A stretch of 64,000 nt of DNA from WHTK01 sp963711035 (lineage in GTDB: Bacteria; Chloroflexota; Dehalococcoidia; DSTF01; WHTK01). Under the pieces are notes generated by a model that was given only the letters and a program-made list of their open reading frames with translations, made no database searches and had not been told where the DNA came from. The position numbers and the translations under genes are program-made. The first letter of the stretch is position 1. Each line of letters begins with the position of its first letter. Below, one piece after another: positions 50,334 through 58,745 of this stretch. Location of the stretch: NCBI GenBank assembly GCA_963711035.1, contig CAVQCN010000005.1, forward strand, positions 62,001 to 126,000, given 5' to 3'.

Positions 50334-51374
50334 ATGGCCAGCAATCAGGAACTGAACGACACCGCCCGCGCCCTCGTTGCACCCGGCAAGGGCATCCTGG
50401 CAGCAGACGAAAGCTCAGGCACGATCAAGCGCCGCTTTGACGCAATCGGCGTTGAGAGCACGGAGACCAACCGCCGCGACTACCGCGAGCTCCTGTTCCG
50501 CACCGCCGGCGCGTCCGAGTACATCAGCGGCGTCATCCTCTACGACGAGACTATCCGACAGAAGGGCGCCGACGGTACGCCGCTGGTCCAGGTCCTCACC
50601 AGCCAAGGCATCATCCCCGGCATCAAGGTCGACACCGGCGCCCAGCCGCTGGCCGGCGCCTCCGGTGAGACCGTTACCGAGGGACTGGACGGCCTGCGTG
50701 CCCGCTTCAGCGAGTACCGCGAGCTGGGCGCCCGCTTCAGCAAGTGGCGCGCCGTCATCACCATCGGCGCCGACATCCCGTCCGACTACTGCATCATGGC
50801 CAACGCGCACGCCCTCGGTCGCTACGCGGCGCTGAGTCAGGAGGCCGGCATCGTCCCGATCGTCGAGCCCGAGGTGCTGATGGACGGCGACCACTCCATC
50901 GACCGCTGCGACGAGGTGACGCGCAAGACGCTGCGCGAGGTCTTCTACCAGCTGTCCCTGCAGGGCGTCGACTTCGGCGGCATGCTGCTGAAGCCGAACA
51001 TGGTGCTCTCCGGCAACAAGGCCTCCAACCGCGCCCCGGCCGAAGAGGTCGCCCGCCGCACCGTCGAGTGCTTCAAGGACACCGTGCCAGCGGCCGTGCC
51101 GGGCATCGTCTTCCTCTCCGGCGGCCAGTCGGACGACGAAGCGACGGTCAACCTCGACGCGATCAACCGCTACGCCGCCACGGCCCGCACGCCCTGGGAG
51201 CTGAGCTTCTCCTACGGCCGCGGCCTGCAGGCGGCGCCGCAGAAGGCCTGGTCCGGCCAGGCTGCCAACGTCGCCGCAGCGCAGAAGGCGTTCCACCACC
51301 GCGCCAAGGTCACGTCTGCCGCCCGCCAGGGCAAGTACGACCCGGCCATGGAGCGGGAGATGGCGACGGCATAG
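50334..51374 (+). CDS. Class I fructose-bisphosphate aldolase
   Basis: 346 aa. GKGILAADESSGTIKRRFDA, ELLFRTAGASEYISGVILYDE, and the Schiff-base Lys220 in GGMLLKPNMVLSG. A eukaryote-type class I enzyme, found in some bacteria. Cleaves or forms fructose-1,6-bisphosphate. It is convergent with glpX and shares its terminator. AGGAGG site before the ATG. Confidence 0.95.
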   Translation: MASNQELNDTARALVAPGKGILAADESSGTIKRRFDAIGVESTETNRRDYRELLFRTAGASEYISGVILYDETIRQKGADGTPLVQVLTSQGIIPGIKVDTGAQPLAGASGETVTEGLDGLRARFSEYRELGARFSKWRAVITIGADIPSDYCIMANAHALGRYAALSQEAGIVPIVEPEVLMDGDHSIDRCDEVTRKTLREVFYQLSLQGVDFGGMLLKPNMVLSGNKASNRAPAEEVARRTVECFKDTVPAAVPGIVFLSGGQSDDEATVNLDAINRYAATARTPWELSFSYGRGLQAAPQKAWSGQAANVAAAQKAFHHRAKVTSAARQGKYDPAMEREMATA

Positions 51375-51397
51375 CTCGTCGCCAGCCAGAATCCAAA

Positions 51398-51427
51398 GAG
51401 GCCGTCCTTGCGAGGACGGCCTCTTCT
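51398..51427 (+). terminator. Bidirectional terminator between aldolase and glpX
   Basis: AAGAGGCCGTCC-TTGC-GAGGACGGCCTCTT: a long perfect stem with T-containing flanks on both sides. Confidence 0.85.
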
Positions 51428-51444
51428 CGTATCACGCAATTGCG

Positions 51445-52434
51445 TTACTGGAACCGGACCTTGTCGAGCCTGGTGAAGTCGTGCGAGGCGTCGATCCAGC
51501 GGATCGTACCTGAGCGGGAGCGCATGACGAGCGACTGCGTGGTGGCGCCGCCGCTAAGGAATCGGACGCCGCGCAGCAGTTCGCCGGTGCTGGCGCCCGT
51601 CGCGGCGAAGAAGACGTCATCGCCGCCGACCAGCTCCTCCGTGTCGTACACGTGCTCGATGTCCAAGCCGCCCTCGATCCAGCGCTGGCGCTCGGCGTCG
51701 TCGCGGGGCCACGGCTTGCACTGGATGGCGCCTCCCGTGCAGCGGATGGCCGCCGCGGCGATGACGCCCTCCGGCGAGCCGCCGATGCCCAGCAGTACGT
51801 CGACGCCGCTTTCCGGCAAAGCCGCCTGGATGCCCGCCGCCACGTCGCCATCGCTGATCATCTTGATGCGAGCGCCGGCTTTGCGCACCTCATTCAGCAG
51901 ATCGGCGTGACGAGGCCGGTCCAGCATGACAACGGTGACGTCGCCAATGGGCCGGTTCAATGCCTTGGCGACGTTCATGAGGTTCTTCTCCACCGATGCG
52001 TTTATGTCAATTGCATCCTTGGCGGCCGGCCCTACCGCGATCTTGTTCATGTAGAACACGTTCGTCGGCACGTGCATGGTGCCGCGCGCCGAGAGCGCGA
52101 TCACCGCGATGGCGCCGGGCAGGCCCTTCGACAGCAGCGTCGTGCCGTCGATCGGGTCGACGGCGATGTCGACCTTCGGGTCGGAGCCGTTGCCGATGCG
52201 CTCGCCGTTGTAGAGCATCGGCGCCTCGTCCTTTTCGCCCTCGCCGATAACGACTACGCCGTCCATGCTGACGCCGTCCAGCGTGAAGCGCATCGCATCG
52301 ACGGCCGCCTGGTCGACCAGCTCCTTGTCGCCCTTGCCCATGTGCACGGACGCGGACATGGCCGCCGCTTCGGTCACGCGAACGAGTTCCATGGCCAGGT
52401 TGCGCTCGACGGGTTGCCTCTCTGTTTGCACCAT
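51445..52434 (-). CDS. glpX: Class II fructose-1,6-bisphosphatase
   Basis: 329 aa from the ATG at 52432-52434, after AGGAGG; an upstream GTG lies within that ribosome site. VVIGEGEKDEAPML (61-74) and VDPIDGTT (92-99) are the metal and phosphate motifs, and GIGGSPEGVIAAAAIRC is the GlpX signature. Converts fructose-1,6-bisphosphate to fructose-6-phosphate in gluconeogenesis, or to related sugar phosphates in carbon fixation. Faces the aldolase gene. Confidence 0.95.
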   Translation of the reverse strand: MVQTERQPVERNLAMELVRVTEAAAMSASVHMGKGDKELVDQAAVDAMRFTLDGVSMDGVVVIGEGEKDEAPMLYNGERIGNGSDPKVDIAVDPIDGTTLLSKGLPGAIAVIALSARGTMHVPTNVFYMNKIAVGPAAKDAIDINASVEKNLMNVAKALNRPIGDVTVVMLDRPRHADLLNEVRKAGARIKMISDGDVAAGIQAALPESGVDVLLGIGGSPEGVIAAAAIRCTGGAIQCKPWPRDDAERQRWIEGGLDIEHVYDTEELVGGDDVFFAATGASTGELLRGVRFLSGGATTQSLVMRSRSGTIRWIDASHDFTRLDKVRFQ

Positions 52435-52557
52435 GTTTAGCCTCCTCACGCCCTCTCTGCTATCGGCGTAAGGGGATTGTTAGAGATAGGCGCGCCGAGT
52501 TCAATCACCAAACGGCCCAATTCATGAAGGAATCGATGGGACCCGCAGTTGTCGCGG

Positions 52558-53838
52558 TCAGGTCTGAGCGGCCGGCAGCCGGATCGTGAAGGTCGAGCCG
52601 TGCTGCGGCTCCGATTCGACCTCGACCTCACCGCCGTGCGCCTCGACGAAGCCCCGCACGATGGCGAGGCCCAGGCCGGCGCCGTCGCCACCACCGCCGC
52701 CGCGCCGCGCTCGCGAAGCCTCGGCGCGATAGAAGCGCTGCCAGATGCGGGGCAGGTGGCTCGGGGCGATGCCGTCGCCCGTATCGGCCACGTCCAGCGC
52801 GATCCAGCCGTCCTCGTCGCGCAACCTCACCTCGACGCGGCCGCCATCGGGCGTATGCTCCAGCGCGTTGCGCACCAAGTTGGCGATGGCGCGCTCGATG
52901 CGCGGCCCGTCTACCATCGTGCGCGGCAGGCTCCCAAAGCGCGAGAGGGTCAGCTCGATGCCGTGCTGCCGCGCCTGCGCCTGCATCGCCTCGACGACCT
53001 CGGCAGCGATCTCCTCCAGCGGCAGCAGGTTGCGCTGCAGGGCGAGGGCGCCGCTGTCGATCTGCGAGAGCTCGAAAAGGTCGTCGACCAGGCGGCTGAG
53101 ACGATCGATCTCGCGCCGCATCGTCGTGAAGTAGCGCTTCTCCTCGGCCTCGTCCGTGACGATGCCGTCGGCCAATGCCTCGACCATGGCGCGCAGGCTG
53201 GCCAGCGGCGTGCGGAGGTCGTGCGACACGGCGACGGTGAGCTCGCGCCGCTCCTGCTCCAGCGAGCGCTGCGCGTCTTCGGCCGCCTGCAGCTGCTCGG
53301 CGAGATGGTTGACGTTGCGCGCCAGCCCGGCGATCTCGTCGCCGCCGCCGACTTCGAGACGCATGTCGTAGTCGCCCTCGGAGAGCGACCGCACGGCGCC
53401 GGTCACGAACTCGAGCCGGCTGGCCGCCGAGGCAGCGACGAGGCTGCCGAAAGCCGCTGTGACGAAGACGTTGAAGCCAAGAGTTGCGACCAGCACCTTG
53501 AGGTCGTGCGCCGTGGAGATGAACATGAGCTGCGAGACGATGAAGATGTTGAGCAGCCCGGCAACGCCGCCAACGACGGTGATGGCGAAGACCTTGCGCC
53601 GCAGGGTGAGGCGCCGGTCCGCGATCGGGTTGGTCATGACCAGCCAGCCCACCAGCAGGGAAGCGGCGCCGGTTGCGGCAAGATAGCTGGCGAGATGGAG
53701 GATATCGCCGGTGGGCGGCGACATCGTGACGATGAACAGCGCCGTCGCCGCCGCAAGGCCAGCAGCCAACGACAGCACGGCAGTGACTAGCAACCGGACG
53801 GGGGAGATTCGTGCAGGAATGGCCAGGCTACGGCTCAA
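52558..53838 (-). CDS. Sensor histidine kinase
   Basis: 426 aa. Four membrane helices (~15-38, 48-68, 84-104, 117-138), a HAMP-like linker (~140-195), the DHp box AVSHDLRTPLASLRAMV with phospho-acceptor His206, and the HATPase motifs N (NLVRNALEHTP), G1 (DTGDGI) and G2 (GGDGAGLGLAIV). The start is a TTG overlapping the response regulator end by 11 bases, so the first residues are uncertain. Senses an envelope signal, unknown. Confidence 0.9.
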   Translation of the reverse strand: MSRSLAIPARISPVRLLVTAVLSLAAGLAAATALFIVTMSPPTGDILHLASYLAATGAASLLVGWLVMTNPIADRRLTLRRKVFAITVVGGVAGLLNIFIVSQLMFISTAHDLKVLVATLGFNVFVTAAFGSLVAASAASRLEFVTGAVRSLSEGDYDMRLEVGGGDEIAGLARNVNHLAEQLQAAEDAQRSLEQERRELTVAVSHDLRTPLASLRAMVEALADGIVTDEAEEKRYFTTMRREIDRLSRLVDDLFELSQIDSGALALQRNLLPLEEIAAEVVEAMQAQARQHGIELTLSRFGSLPRTMVDGPRIERAIANLVRNALEHTPDGGRVEVRLRDEDGWIALDVADTGDGIAPSHLPRIWQRFYRAEASRARRGGGGGDGAGLGLAIVRGFVEAHGGEVEVESEPQHGSTFTIRLPAAQT

Positions 53839-54511
53839 ATTTGTACCCCACGCCCCAAACCGTCTTGACGTGCCGCGGCCGTGACGGGTCCTCCTCCAGC
53901 TTGCTGCGCAGGCGGCGCATGTGCACCGTCACGGTACTGGCGTCGCCCTCGAAATCGTAGTCCCAGACCGCGTCCATGATCTGCTCGCGCGTGAACACCT
54001 GACCGGGATGGCGCGCCATGAGCAGCAGCAGGTCGAACTCGCGCGCCGTCAGGTTGAGCGGCCCGCGTTCGTCTTCGACGGCCCGAGTGCGCTCGTTGAT
54101 GCGCAGGTCGCCAAAGCGCAGCCAGTCGCTGTCCGTCGCCGGCACCGTCTTCGCCCTGCGCAGCACCACGCGGACGCGCGCCGCCAGCTCGCGCGGGCTG
54201 AAAGGCTTGGTCACGTAGTCGTCGGCGCCCAGGCCGAGGCCGAGTAGCTTGTCGGACTCCTGACCCCGCGCCGTGAGGATGATCACCGGGGTCTCGCCCC
54301 GCGCCCGCACGCGGCGGCAGACTTCCCAGCCATCCACGCCGGGCAACATCAGATCAAGCACGATCAGGTCGGGCATGTAGCCGTCCAGGGCAGCGAGGGC
54401 GGCATCACCGTCGGCGACGAGCAGCGTCTCGAAACCATCGTGCCGCAGGTAGCGGTCCACGACTTCGGCCACCATCGGCTCGTCTTCGACTACCAGGATG
54501 CGATCGCTCAT
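53828..54511 (-). CDS. OmpR/PhoB-family response regulator
   Basis: 227 aa. Receiver with Asp53 in LIVLDLMLPG and Lys102 in VTKPF. Winged-helix DNA-binding domain with LTAREFDLLLLMARHPGQVF and VHMRRLRSKLEEDP...VWGVGYKFEP. First gene of the pair with the histidine kinase. The divergent space upstream holds intergenic repeats and the Tad leader. Confidence 0.93.
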   Translation of the reverse strand: MSDRILVVEDEPMVAEVVDRYLRHDGFETLLVADGDAALAALDGYMPDLIVLDLMLPGVDGWEVCRRVRARGETPVIILTARGQESDKLLGLGLGADDYVTKPFSPRELAARVRVVLRRAKTVPATDSDWLRFGDLRINERTRAVEDERGPLNLTAREFDLLLLMARHPGQVFTREQIMDAVWDYDFEGDASTVTVHMRRLRSKLEEDPSRPRHVKTVWGVGYKFEP

Positions 54512-54779
54512 TGTCGTTACGGAAAGTGTACCGTTCCTTCCTTACGAAACGCTTACGGGTCGTTCTTGCTCATCGTCATCGAAGGACCACCAGCGCGTCC
54601 GTCATTACGAGGAGCGGCGGCGACGAAGCAATCTTGGTCGGTGCGTCGTCTTGCAAACGTCGCGTTGTCCGAGGGGAGATTCTTCGCTCCGCTCAGAATG
54701 ACAACCGTCCCACTCACCCCGGTGGCATCTCGTCTCCGCAACGCTGTAACGCATCCGAGGAGGCGGCGTTTTGTCTGAT
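54512..54779. other. Intergenic stretch with repeat fragments
   Basis: It contains two pieces of the CATTGCGAGGAGCG / CGCTCCGCTCAGAATGACA type of dispersed element: 54600-54640 (CATTACGAGGAGCGGCGGCG..GCAATCTTGG) and 54675-54705 (TTCTTCGCTCCGCTCAGAAT). No coding sequence supported. Confidence 0.5.
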
Positions 54780-54966
54780 GTACGGATCACAATCGACCGA
54801 CGGGAAGGAACCCGGCGAAGGACGGAGCCTTCGTACGAACCCAGGGATGTCAACCGAATAGCCGGGGGCATTGAGCCGACACCAAACATGGTCGCCTTGT
54901 GGTGTCGGGGAGCCAGTGGCGAAACCGACCGGCCTGCCTTTCCCACGGAAGGGCGGGCTTTTTCGT
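54780..54966 (+). promoter_or_regulatory. Structured leader with strong intrinsic terminator before Tad pilus genes
   Basis: Hairpins in order: CGGG/CCCG (54801-54814), CGAAGG/CCTTCG (54816-54833), CCGACACCA/TGGTGTCGG with a 15-base loop (54876-54908), then a 12-bp stem (54932-54958) followed by TTTTT (54959-54963). A terminator 50 bases ahead of the first gene implies attenuation. I cannot assign a known riboswitch class. GTGGCGAAACCGACCGGCC at 54917-54934 only faintly recalls c-di-GMP-I loops. Confidence 0.6.
54932..54963 (+). terminator. Leader terminator of the Tad operon
   Basis: GCCTGCCTTTCC pairs with GGAAGGGCGGGC (two G-U pairs) around the loop CAC, then TTTTT. One of the strongest terminators in the window, placed before rather than after genes. 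Confidence 0.8.
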
Positions 54967-55017
54967 TCCGTGGCCAATACATGGACGAAAGAGCTCGACG
55001 GACGGAAGGAGCCATCT

Positions 55018-55431
55018 ATGGCCACTCGCGGCGAACGGGGCCAATCGATTGTCGAACTGGCATTCATCGCCCCAATCCTCATCCTCCTCATCCTCGGTAT
55101 CGCGGAGCTCGGCAGCGGGCTGAACTCGTACCTCACGGTGATCAACGCCAGCCGTGACGGCGCCCGCCTGGGCGCTGCCTCCGCCGACGACGCCTCGATC
55201 CGCAGCCTGGTGGAGAAAGAGACGGCGAAGCTTACTAACCCGCTGCCGTCTTCCTGCTCGCCGGGCAGCGCCGGCATCTGCATCACCCACGACGGCACCG
55301 GCAGCACGAGCTCGGTCAAGGTCAACGTCTGCTACGACCACCCGCTGCTGCTGGGCGGGATCCGCGGCGTCTTGTCGGGCACCCTGCGCATGTGCACCGA
55401 AACGACGATGCGCACGCCACAGGCCTCGTGA
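55018..55431 (+). CDS. TadE-like pseudopilin
   Basis: 137 aa from the ATG at 55018, after AAGGAG. RGERGQSIVELAFIAPILIL is the TadE-type N-terminal pseudopilin segment, followed by one membrane helix and a small Cys-containing ectodomain (SSCSPGSAGICIT, VCYDHP, RMCTET). Minor pilin of the Tad/Flp pilus. Nine bases before the TadG-like gene. The extended upstream reading crosses the leader and is rejected. Confidence 0.85.
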   Translation: MATRGERGQSIVELAFIAPILILLILGIAELGSGLNSYLTVINASRDGARLGAASADDASIRSLVEKETAKLTNPLPSSCSPGSAGICITHDGTGSTSSVKVNVCYDHPLLLGGIRGVLSGTLRMCTETTMRTPQAS

Positions 55432-55439
55432 GGACGGTC

Positions 55440-56666
55440 ATGCTGCGACGTCTCACAGCTAATCGAAACCACAAGCAGAACGAGGACGGCCAGATTCTCG
55501 TCGCCTTCGCTCTCATGCTCGTCATGCTGCTGTCCGTCTGCGGCCTCGCCGTCGACGTGGGCATGATGTTCGTCAACCGTGCACAGCTGGTGCGCGCCGT
55601 CGACGCCGCCGCGCTGGCAGCGACGACCGACCTGCCCGACACGACGACGGCCCGCGCCACGGCGGCCGACTACCTGAACCGCAACGAACCGGCGGCACAA
55701 CTCGACAACGTCAGCTTCCCGGCCGAGGGCCAGGTGCGCATCGAGGCGAGCAAGTCCGTCAAGCTGCACTTCATCTCGCTGCTGCCCGGCATCGGCGACT
55801 CAGCCGAGGTCAAGGCGCACGCGGTCGCTGGCGGCGGCGCCGACAAGCTGGACATCGCTGTCGTCCTGGACGACACGGGCACCATGAAGCAGGGTTGCAA
55901 TGGCTCTCAGACCAACTCAGGCTGCCCGATCAAAGGGGAACGAGATGGCGCCCTGGAATTGCTCAACATCCTCGGCGTGGACACATCCAACGACGCCGTG
56001 CAGGTCGGCCTCATGCCTTTCCGGGGCTGCTTCATGGCGACGGGCTCCAACGCCTGCATCCACGAAGCATCGACCAGCGCGCTCACCAACGACACGGCGC
56101 ACATTCAGACCGTGATGGGCAACCTCACCGGCGCAGGCGGCTCCGGCACCAATCTTTGCCGCGGCCTGCAGCTCGGCGAGCAGGTGCTCGACGGCACCGG
56201 TACAAGAGCGGACGCGCGCAAGGTCATCATCATGCTGACCGACGGCGACAACCTCTACAACGGCCTCTACACGCCCCAGAACGGGACGACCGAGGATTGG
56301 CCGGGCGCAAGCGCACCATCGACCTACAACTGCAACCTGCTCAGTGACAGCGATTCGTCCATCGATGTGCAGGACAGCAAGACAGATACGCTCGCGAACA
56401 ACTTCGCCGGCCAAGACATCGAGATCTACGTCATCGGCTACGGCGTCGACGGGCCGGCAAGCAGCGCCCTCTGCGATCCAACCCAAATAGGTACGGGTAG
56501 CAACCGGCACAGCTCTTCCGATACCGGCGACCTCAACCTGCTCAAGTGCATGGCAACGTCCACGGCGGGCAGCAATGACCACTTCTTTAACGCGCCATCC
56601 GCCGAATCCCTGCCGGGCATCTTCAAACTGATCGCACAGCGCCTGTCGCAGCGGCTGGTGGAATAG
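55440..56666 (+). CDS. TadG-like protein with von Willebrand A domain
   Basis: 408 aa. DGQILVAFALMLVMLLSVCGLAVDVGMMFVNR is the TadG N terminus (Glu replaced by Gln-Ile-Leu context). DIAVVLDDTGTMKQG gives a vWA MIDAS variant (DxTGT in place of DxSxS), and VIIMLTDGDNLYNG is the second MIDAS part. Many Cys (GCNGSQTNSGCPI, GCFMATGSNACIH) suggest disulfides outside the cell. Pilus-associated adhesin. Confidence 0.85.
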   Translation: MLRRLTANRNHKQNEDGQILVAFALMLVMLLSVCGLAVDVGMMFVNRAQLVRAVDAAALAATTDLPDTTTARATAADYLNRNEPAAQLDNVSFPAEGQVRIEASKSVKLHFISLLPGIGDSAEVKAHAVAGGGADKLDIAVVLDDTGTMKQGCNGSQTNSGCPIKGERDGALELLNILGVDTSNDAVQVGLMPFRGCFMATGSNACIHEASTSALTNDTAHIQTVMGNLTGAGGSGTNLCRGLQLGEQVLDGTGTRADARKVIIMLTDGDNLYNGLYTPQNGTTEDWPGASAPSTYNCNLLSDSDSSIDVQDSKTDTLANNFAGQDIEIYVIGYGVDGPASSALCDPTQIGTGSNRHSSSDTGDLNLLKCMATSTAGSNDHFFNAPSAESLPGIFKLIAQRLSQRLVE

Positions 56667-56675
56667 GAGACGGCA

Positions 56676-57170
56676 ATGTCGAAGCGGAACAGACGCTCTC
56701 GCAACCTCGAACGCGGTCAGGCGCTGGTCGAATTCGCCCTCTGCGCCACGGTCTTCTTCATGCTGGTCTTCGGCGTCATCGAGGCGGCGCGCATCTTCCA
56801 ATCGTGGACCACGGTACAGCACGCCGCCCGCGAAGCGGCCCGTTACGCCGTCACCGGTCGTGAAGACTGTGACGGCCTGGCGACGGGTCGCGAAGCGTGC
56901 ATCGTCGCGACCGCGAAGCAGGCGACGACCGGTCTCAGTGGCGGCGGCCTCAACGGCTCCGCCGTCTCCGTCAGCATCGAGAGCTGGTCGGCGCCCGACT
57001 ACGCCGACCCGGCCACGGCGAACGACGCGGGCGGTCCCTGCGACGCGGTGCAGGTGAAGGTCACCTACAAGCACGACCTCGTCATTCCGTTCTTCCAGCT
57101 AATCGCACCGAACGGGCTGGATCTGGCCGGCAGCCAGAGGATGGTTATCGAACCCTACGGAACCTGTTAG
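56676..57170 (+). CDS. TadE-like pseudopilin (second copy)
   Basis: 164 aa. RGQALVEFALCATVFFMLVFGVIEAARI carries the pilin-like Glu after the cleavage region. The ectodomain has four Cys (DCDGLATGREACIV, PCDAVQVKV, EPYGTC). GGAG site before the ATG. Same operon as TadE 1 and TadG. No TadA/B/C motor genes are in this window. Confidence 0.87.
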   Translation: MSKRNRRSRNLERGQALVEFALCATVFFMLVFGVIEAARIFQSWTTVQHAAREAARYAVTGREDCDGLATGREACIVATAKQATTGLSGGGLNGSAVSVSIESWSAPDYADPATANDAGGPCDAVQVKVTYKHDLVIPFFQLIAPNGLDLAGSQRMVIEPYGTC

Positions 57171-57189
57171 GACGCACAGGAGGGAACCT

Positions 57190-57393
57190 ATGCGCAAGTC
57201 ACGGATGCTCGCTTTTGCTCTCGACTACACGGTGCTGGCCGTCGTCGCCTTCGCGGCCGCAGCCCTGATCCCTTTCAAGGACATCGGCTTCGATCCCAGG
57301 TCGATTGAAGGCCGTCTCGTCGTCGCCACGATCGGCCTGGCGCTGATCTATGCCATGTACTGGCGGCACTTCATCAGCAAGCGCAACTCGTAG
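57190..57393 (+). CDS. Small two-helix membrane protein
   Basis: 67 aa, helices ~8-28 and 44-60, AGGAGGG site before the ATG. Probably the last gene of the Tad operon. Function unknown. Confidence 0.65.
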   Translation: MRKSRMLAFALDYTVLAVVAFAAAALIPFKDIGFDPRSIEGRLVVATIGLALIYAMYWRHFISKRNS

Positions 57394-57407
57394 CGCCGAG
57401 CCGCATC

Positions 57408-57500
57408 GTCATCGCGAGCGGCAGCCATGCAATCCTGGACGGTGCCTCTAGACGCACGTCACGTCCAGGATTGCTTCGTTCCGCACCTCGCAATGATAGA
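57408..57500. repeat. MITE-like inverted repeat
   Basis: Inner arms GCAATCCTGGACG (57429-57441) and CGTCCAGGATTGC (57462-57474) are perfect. Outer ends GTCATCGCGAG and CTCGCAATGATAGAC also pair. Related to the fragments at 54600 and to the CATTGCGAGGAGCG-type repeats of Chloroflexi. No coding potential. Confidence 0.7.
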
Positions 57501-57563
57501 CGGGGCGCCCTTTAGGATCGGTGTCTGTTGCCTGTCCGGCGCGGCGTAGTACCGTAGGGCGAC

Positions 57564-57848
57564 ATGTCTGAGCAGCATGCACCGTCCGGCACCGTCGAAG
57601 GCGCTTCCCCTATTACGCTGAGCCTCAAGCTGTTCTGCGACCTGCGCCGCTACATCGAGTCGGACGAAGCCGACATCGTCCATGTGCAGGCGCCTGCCGG
57701 CGTGACGGCGCACGGCCTGCTGCGCCACCTGCGCTTCGACCCCAACGAGCAGGTGACGTTCGCCGTCAACGGCGCCCTGGCGAGCAGCGACACCGTCCTG
57801 CACGAAGGCGACGACCTGATGCTGTTTCGCCCCGTCCGCGGCGAGTAA
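57564..57848 (+). CDS. MoaD/ThiS-like small protein without a terminal Gly-Gly
   Basis: 94 aa. LKLFCDLRRYIESDEADIVH, QAPAGVTAHGLLRHLRF, VTFAVNGALASSDTVLHEGDDLMLFRPVRGE fit the ubiquitin-like fold of MoaD/ThiS. The chain ends RGE and lacks the Gly-Gly needed for thiocarboxylate or adenylate formation, so it may be a non-catalytic relative. Confidence 0.75.
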   Translation: MSEQHAPSGTVEGASPITLSLKLFCDLRRYIESDEADIVHVQAPAGVTAHGLLRHLRFDPNEQVTFAVNGALASSDTVLHEGDDLMLFRPVRGE

Positions 57849-57947
57849 GGCCACCAAAAACCTTTGCTTCGGCTTTCGCAAAGCCGCGGCGATTCGTCAT
57901 ACTATCGATTCAAGCCACCAAGCCGGGGCGCTTTGGAGGACTGGGGC

Positions 57948-58745
57948 ATGAAGCGACCGACGATCACCGAGATGACACTGGACCTCGCAGCCGAACGCCA
58001 GGTCCTGGACAATCAGCTTTCCCGCCTGCCCGCCGAGGCATGGGATTGGCCCAGCAGCTTCGACGGCTGGTCGCTACGTGATCGCACCGTCAACCTGGTC
58101 GAGACAGACGAGATCGCAACGGTCAGCGTGCTGACGCCGGACCGGCCGCCGGCGCCGCGCCGGCCCTCCGGCGGCCTCTCGGCGACGATGCGCTCGTGGC
58201 GCGCCCGCCGCCCAGAAGCGCTGCTCGACTGGTGGCGCGACGCCGCGCACCGCATGATGGCCGTCATCCTCATGCAGGAGGGAGACGAGGAGGTACCCTG
58301 GGCCGGTGAGACCATGAGCGTGCTGTCGCTCGCCGCCGTGCGCCTCACCGAGTACTGGTCCTACGGCCTCGACCTACACGACGCCACCGGTACGCCGGCC
58401 GTCGACACGAACCGGCTGCGCCACGTCGCCAACCTCGCCTATATCTCGCGGCCCTTCGTCTACTACCGACGCGGCAAGGAGTTGCCGACCACGCCCCTCT
58501 ACGTCGAGCTGACGTCTCCCGGCGGCGACATCTGGAGCTGGGGACCGGAAGGTTCGCCGGACGGCATCTACGGCAGCGCCAGCGACTGGTGCCGCTTCGC
58601 CATGCACCGCGTCGAGCGATCGCAGACCGGCCTGCGCGCCGAGGGCGAGAGCGCGATCGAGTACCTGGACCTCATTCAGAGCTTCAACGGCCCCGCCGGC
58701 GCCAACCGGCCCTCGCGGCGGCGCGCGCACGACGACTCCTGGTAG
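57948..58745 (+). CDS. TIGR03084-like (DinB/mycothiol-type) protein
   Basis: 265 aa from the ATG at 57948, after TTTGGAGG. LPAEAWDWPSSFDGWSLRDRTVNL and the later HRMMAVIL, RLTEYWSYGLDLHDATG and YISRPFVYYRRG match the TIGR03084/DinB four-helix group. The usual HxxDE metal-site pattern is only partly visible (DRTVNLVETDE). Often next to acyl-CoA genes in Actinobacteria, as here. Stop abuts the next start. Confidence 0.75.
   Translation: MKRPTITEMTLDLAAERQVLDNQLSRLPAEAWDWPSSFDGWSLRDRTVNLVETDEIATVSVLTPDRPPAPRRPSGGLSATMRSWRARRPEALLDWWRDAAHRMMAVILMQEGDEEVPWAGETMSVLSLAAVRLTEYWSYGLDLHDATGTPAVDTNRLRHVANLAYISRPFVYYRRGKELPTTPLYVELTSPGGDIWSWGPEGSPDGIYGSASDWCRFAMHRVERSQTGLRAEGESAIEYLDLIQSFNGPAGANRPSRRRAHDDSW

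Noticed and set aside
54780..54930. Known riboswitch classes (cobalamin, c-di-GMP-I, ydaO, SAM) in the Tad leader
   Set aside because: Short word matches exist but the required order of conserved loops is absent in my reading, so no class is claimed.
54871..55017. Longer N terminus of the TadE-like protein
   Set aside because: It runs through the leader and its terminator; the ATG at 55018 has its own ribosome site.
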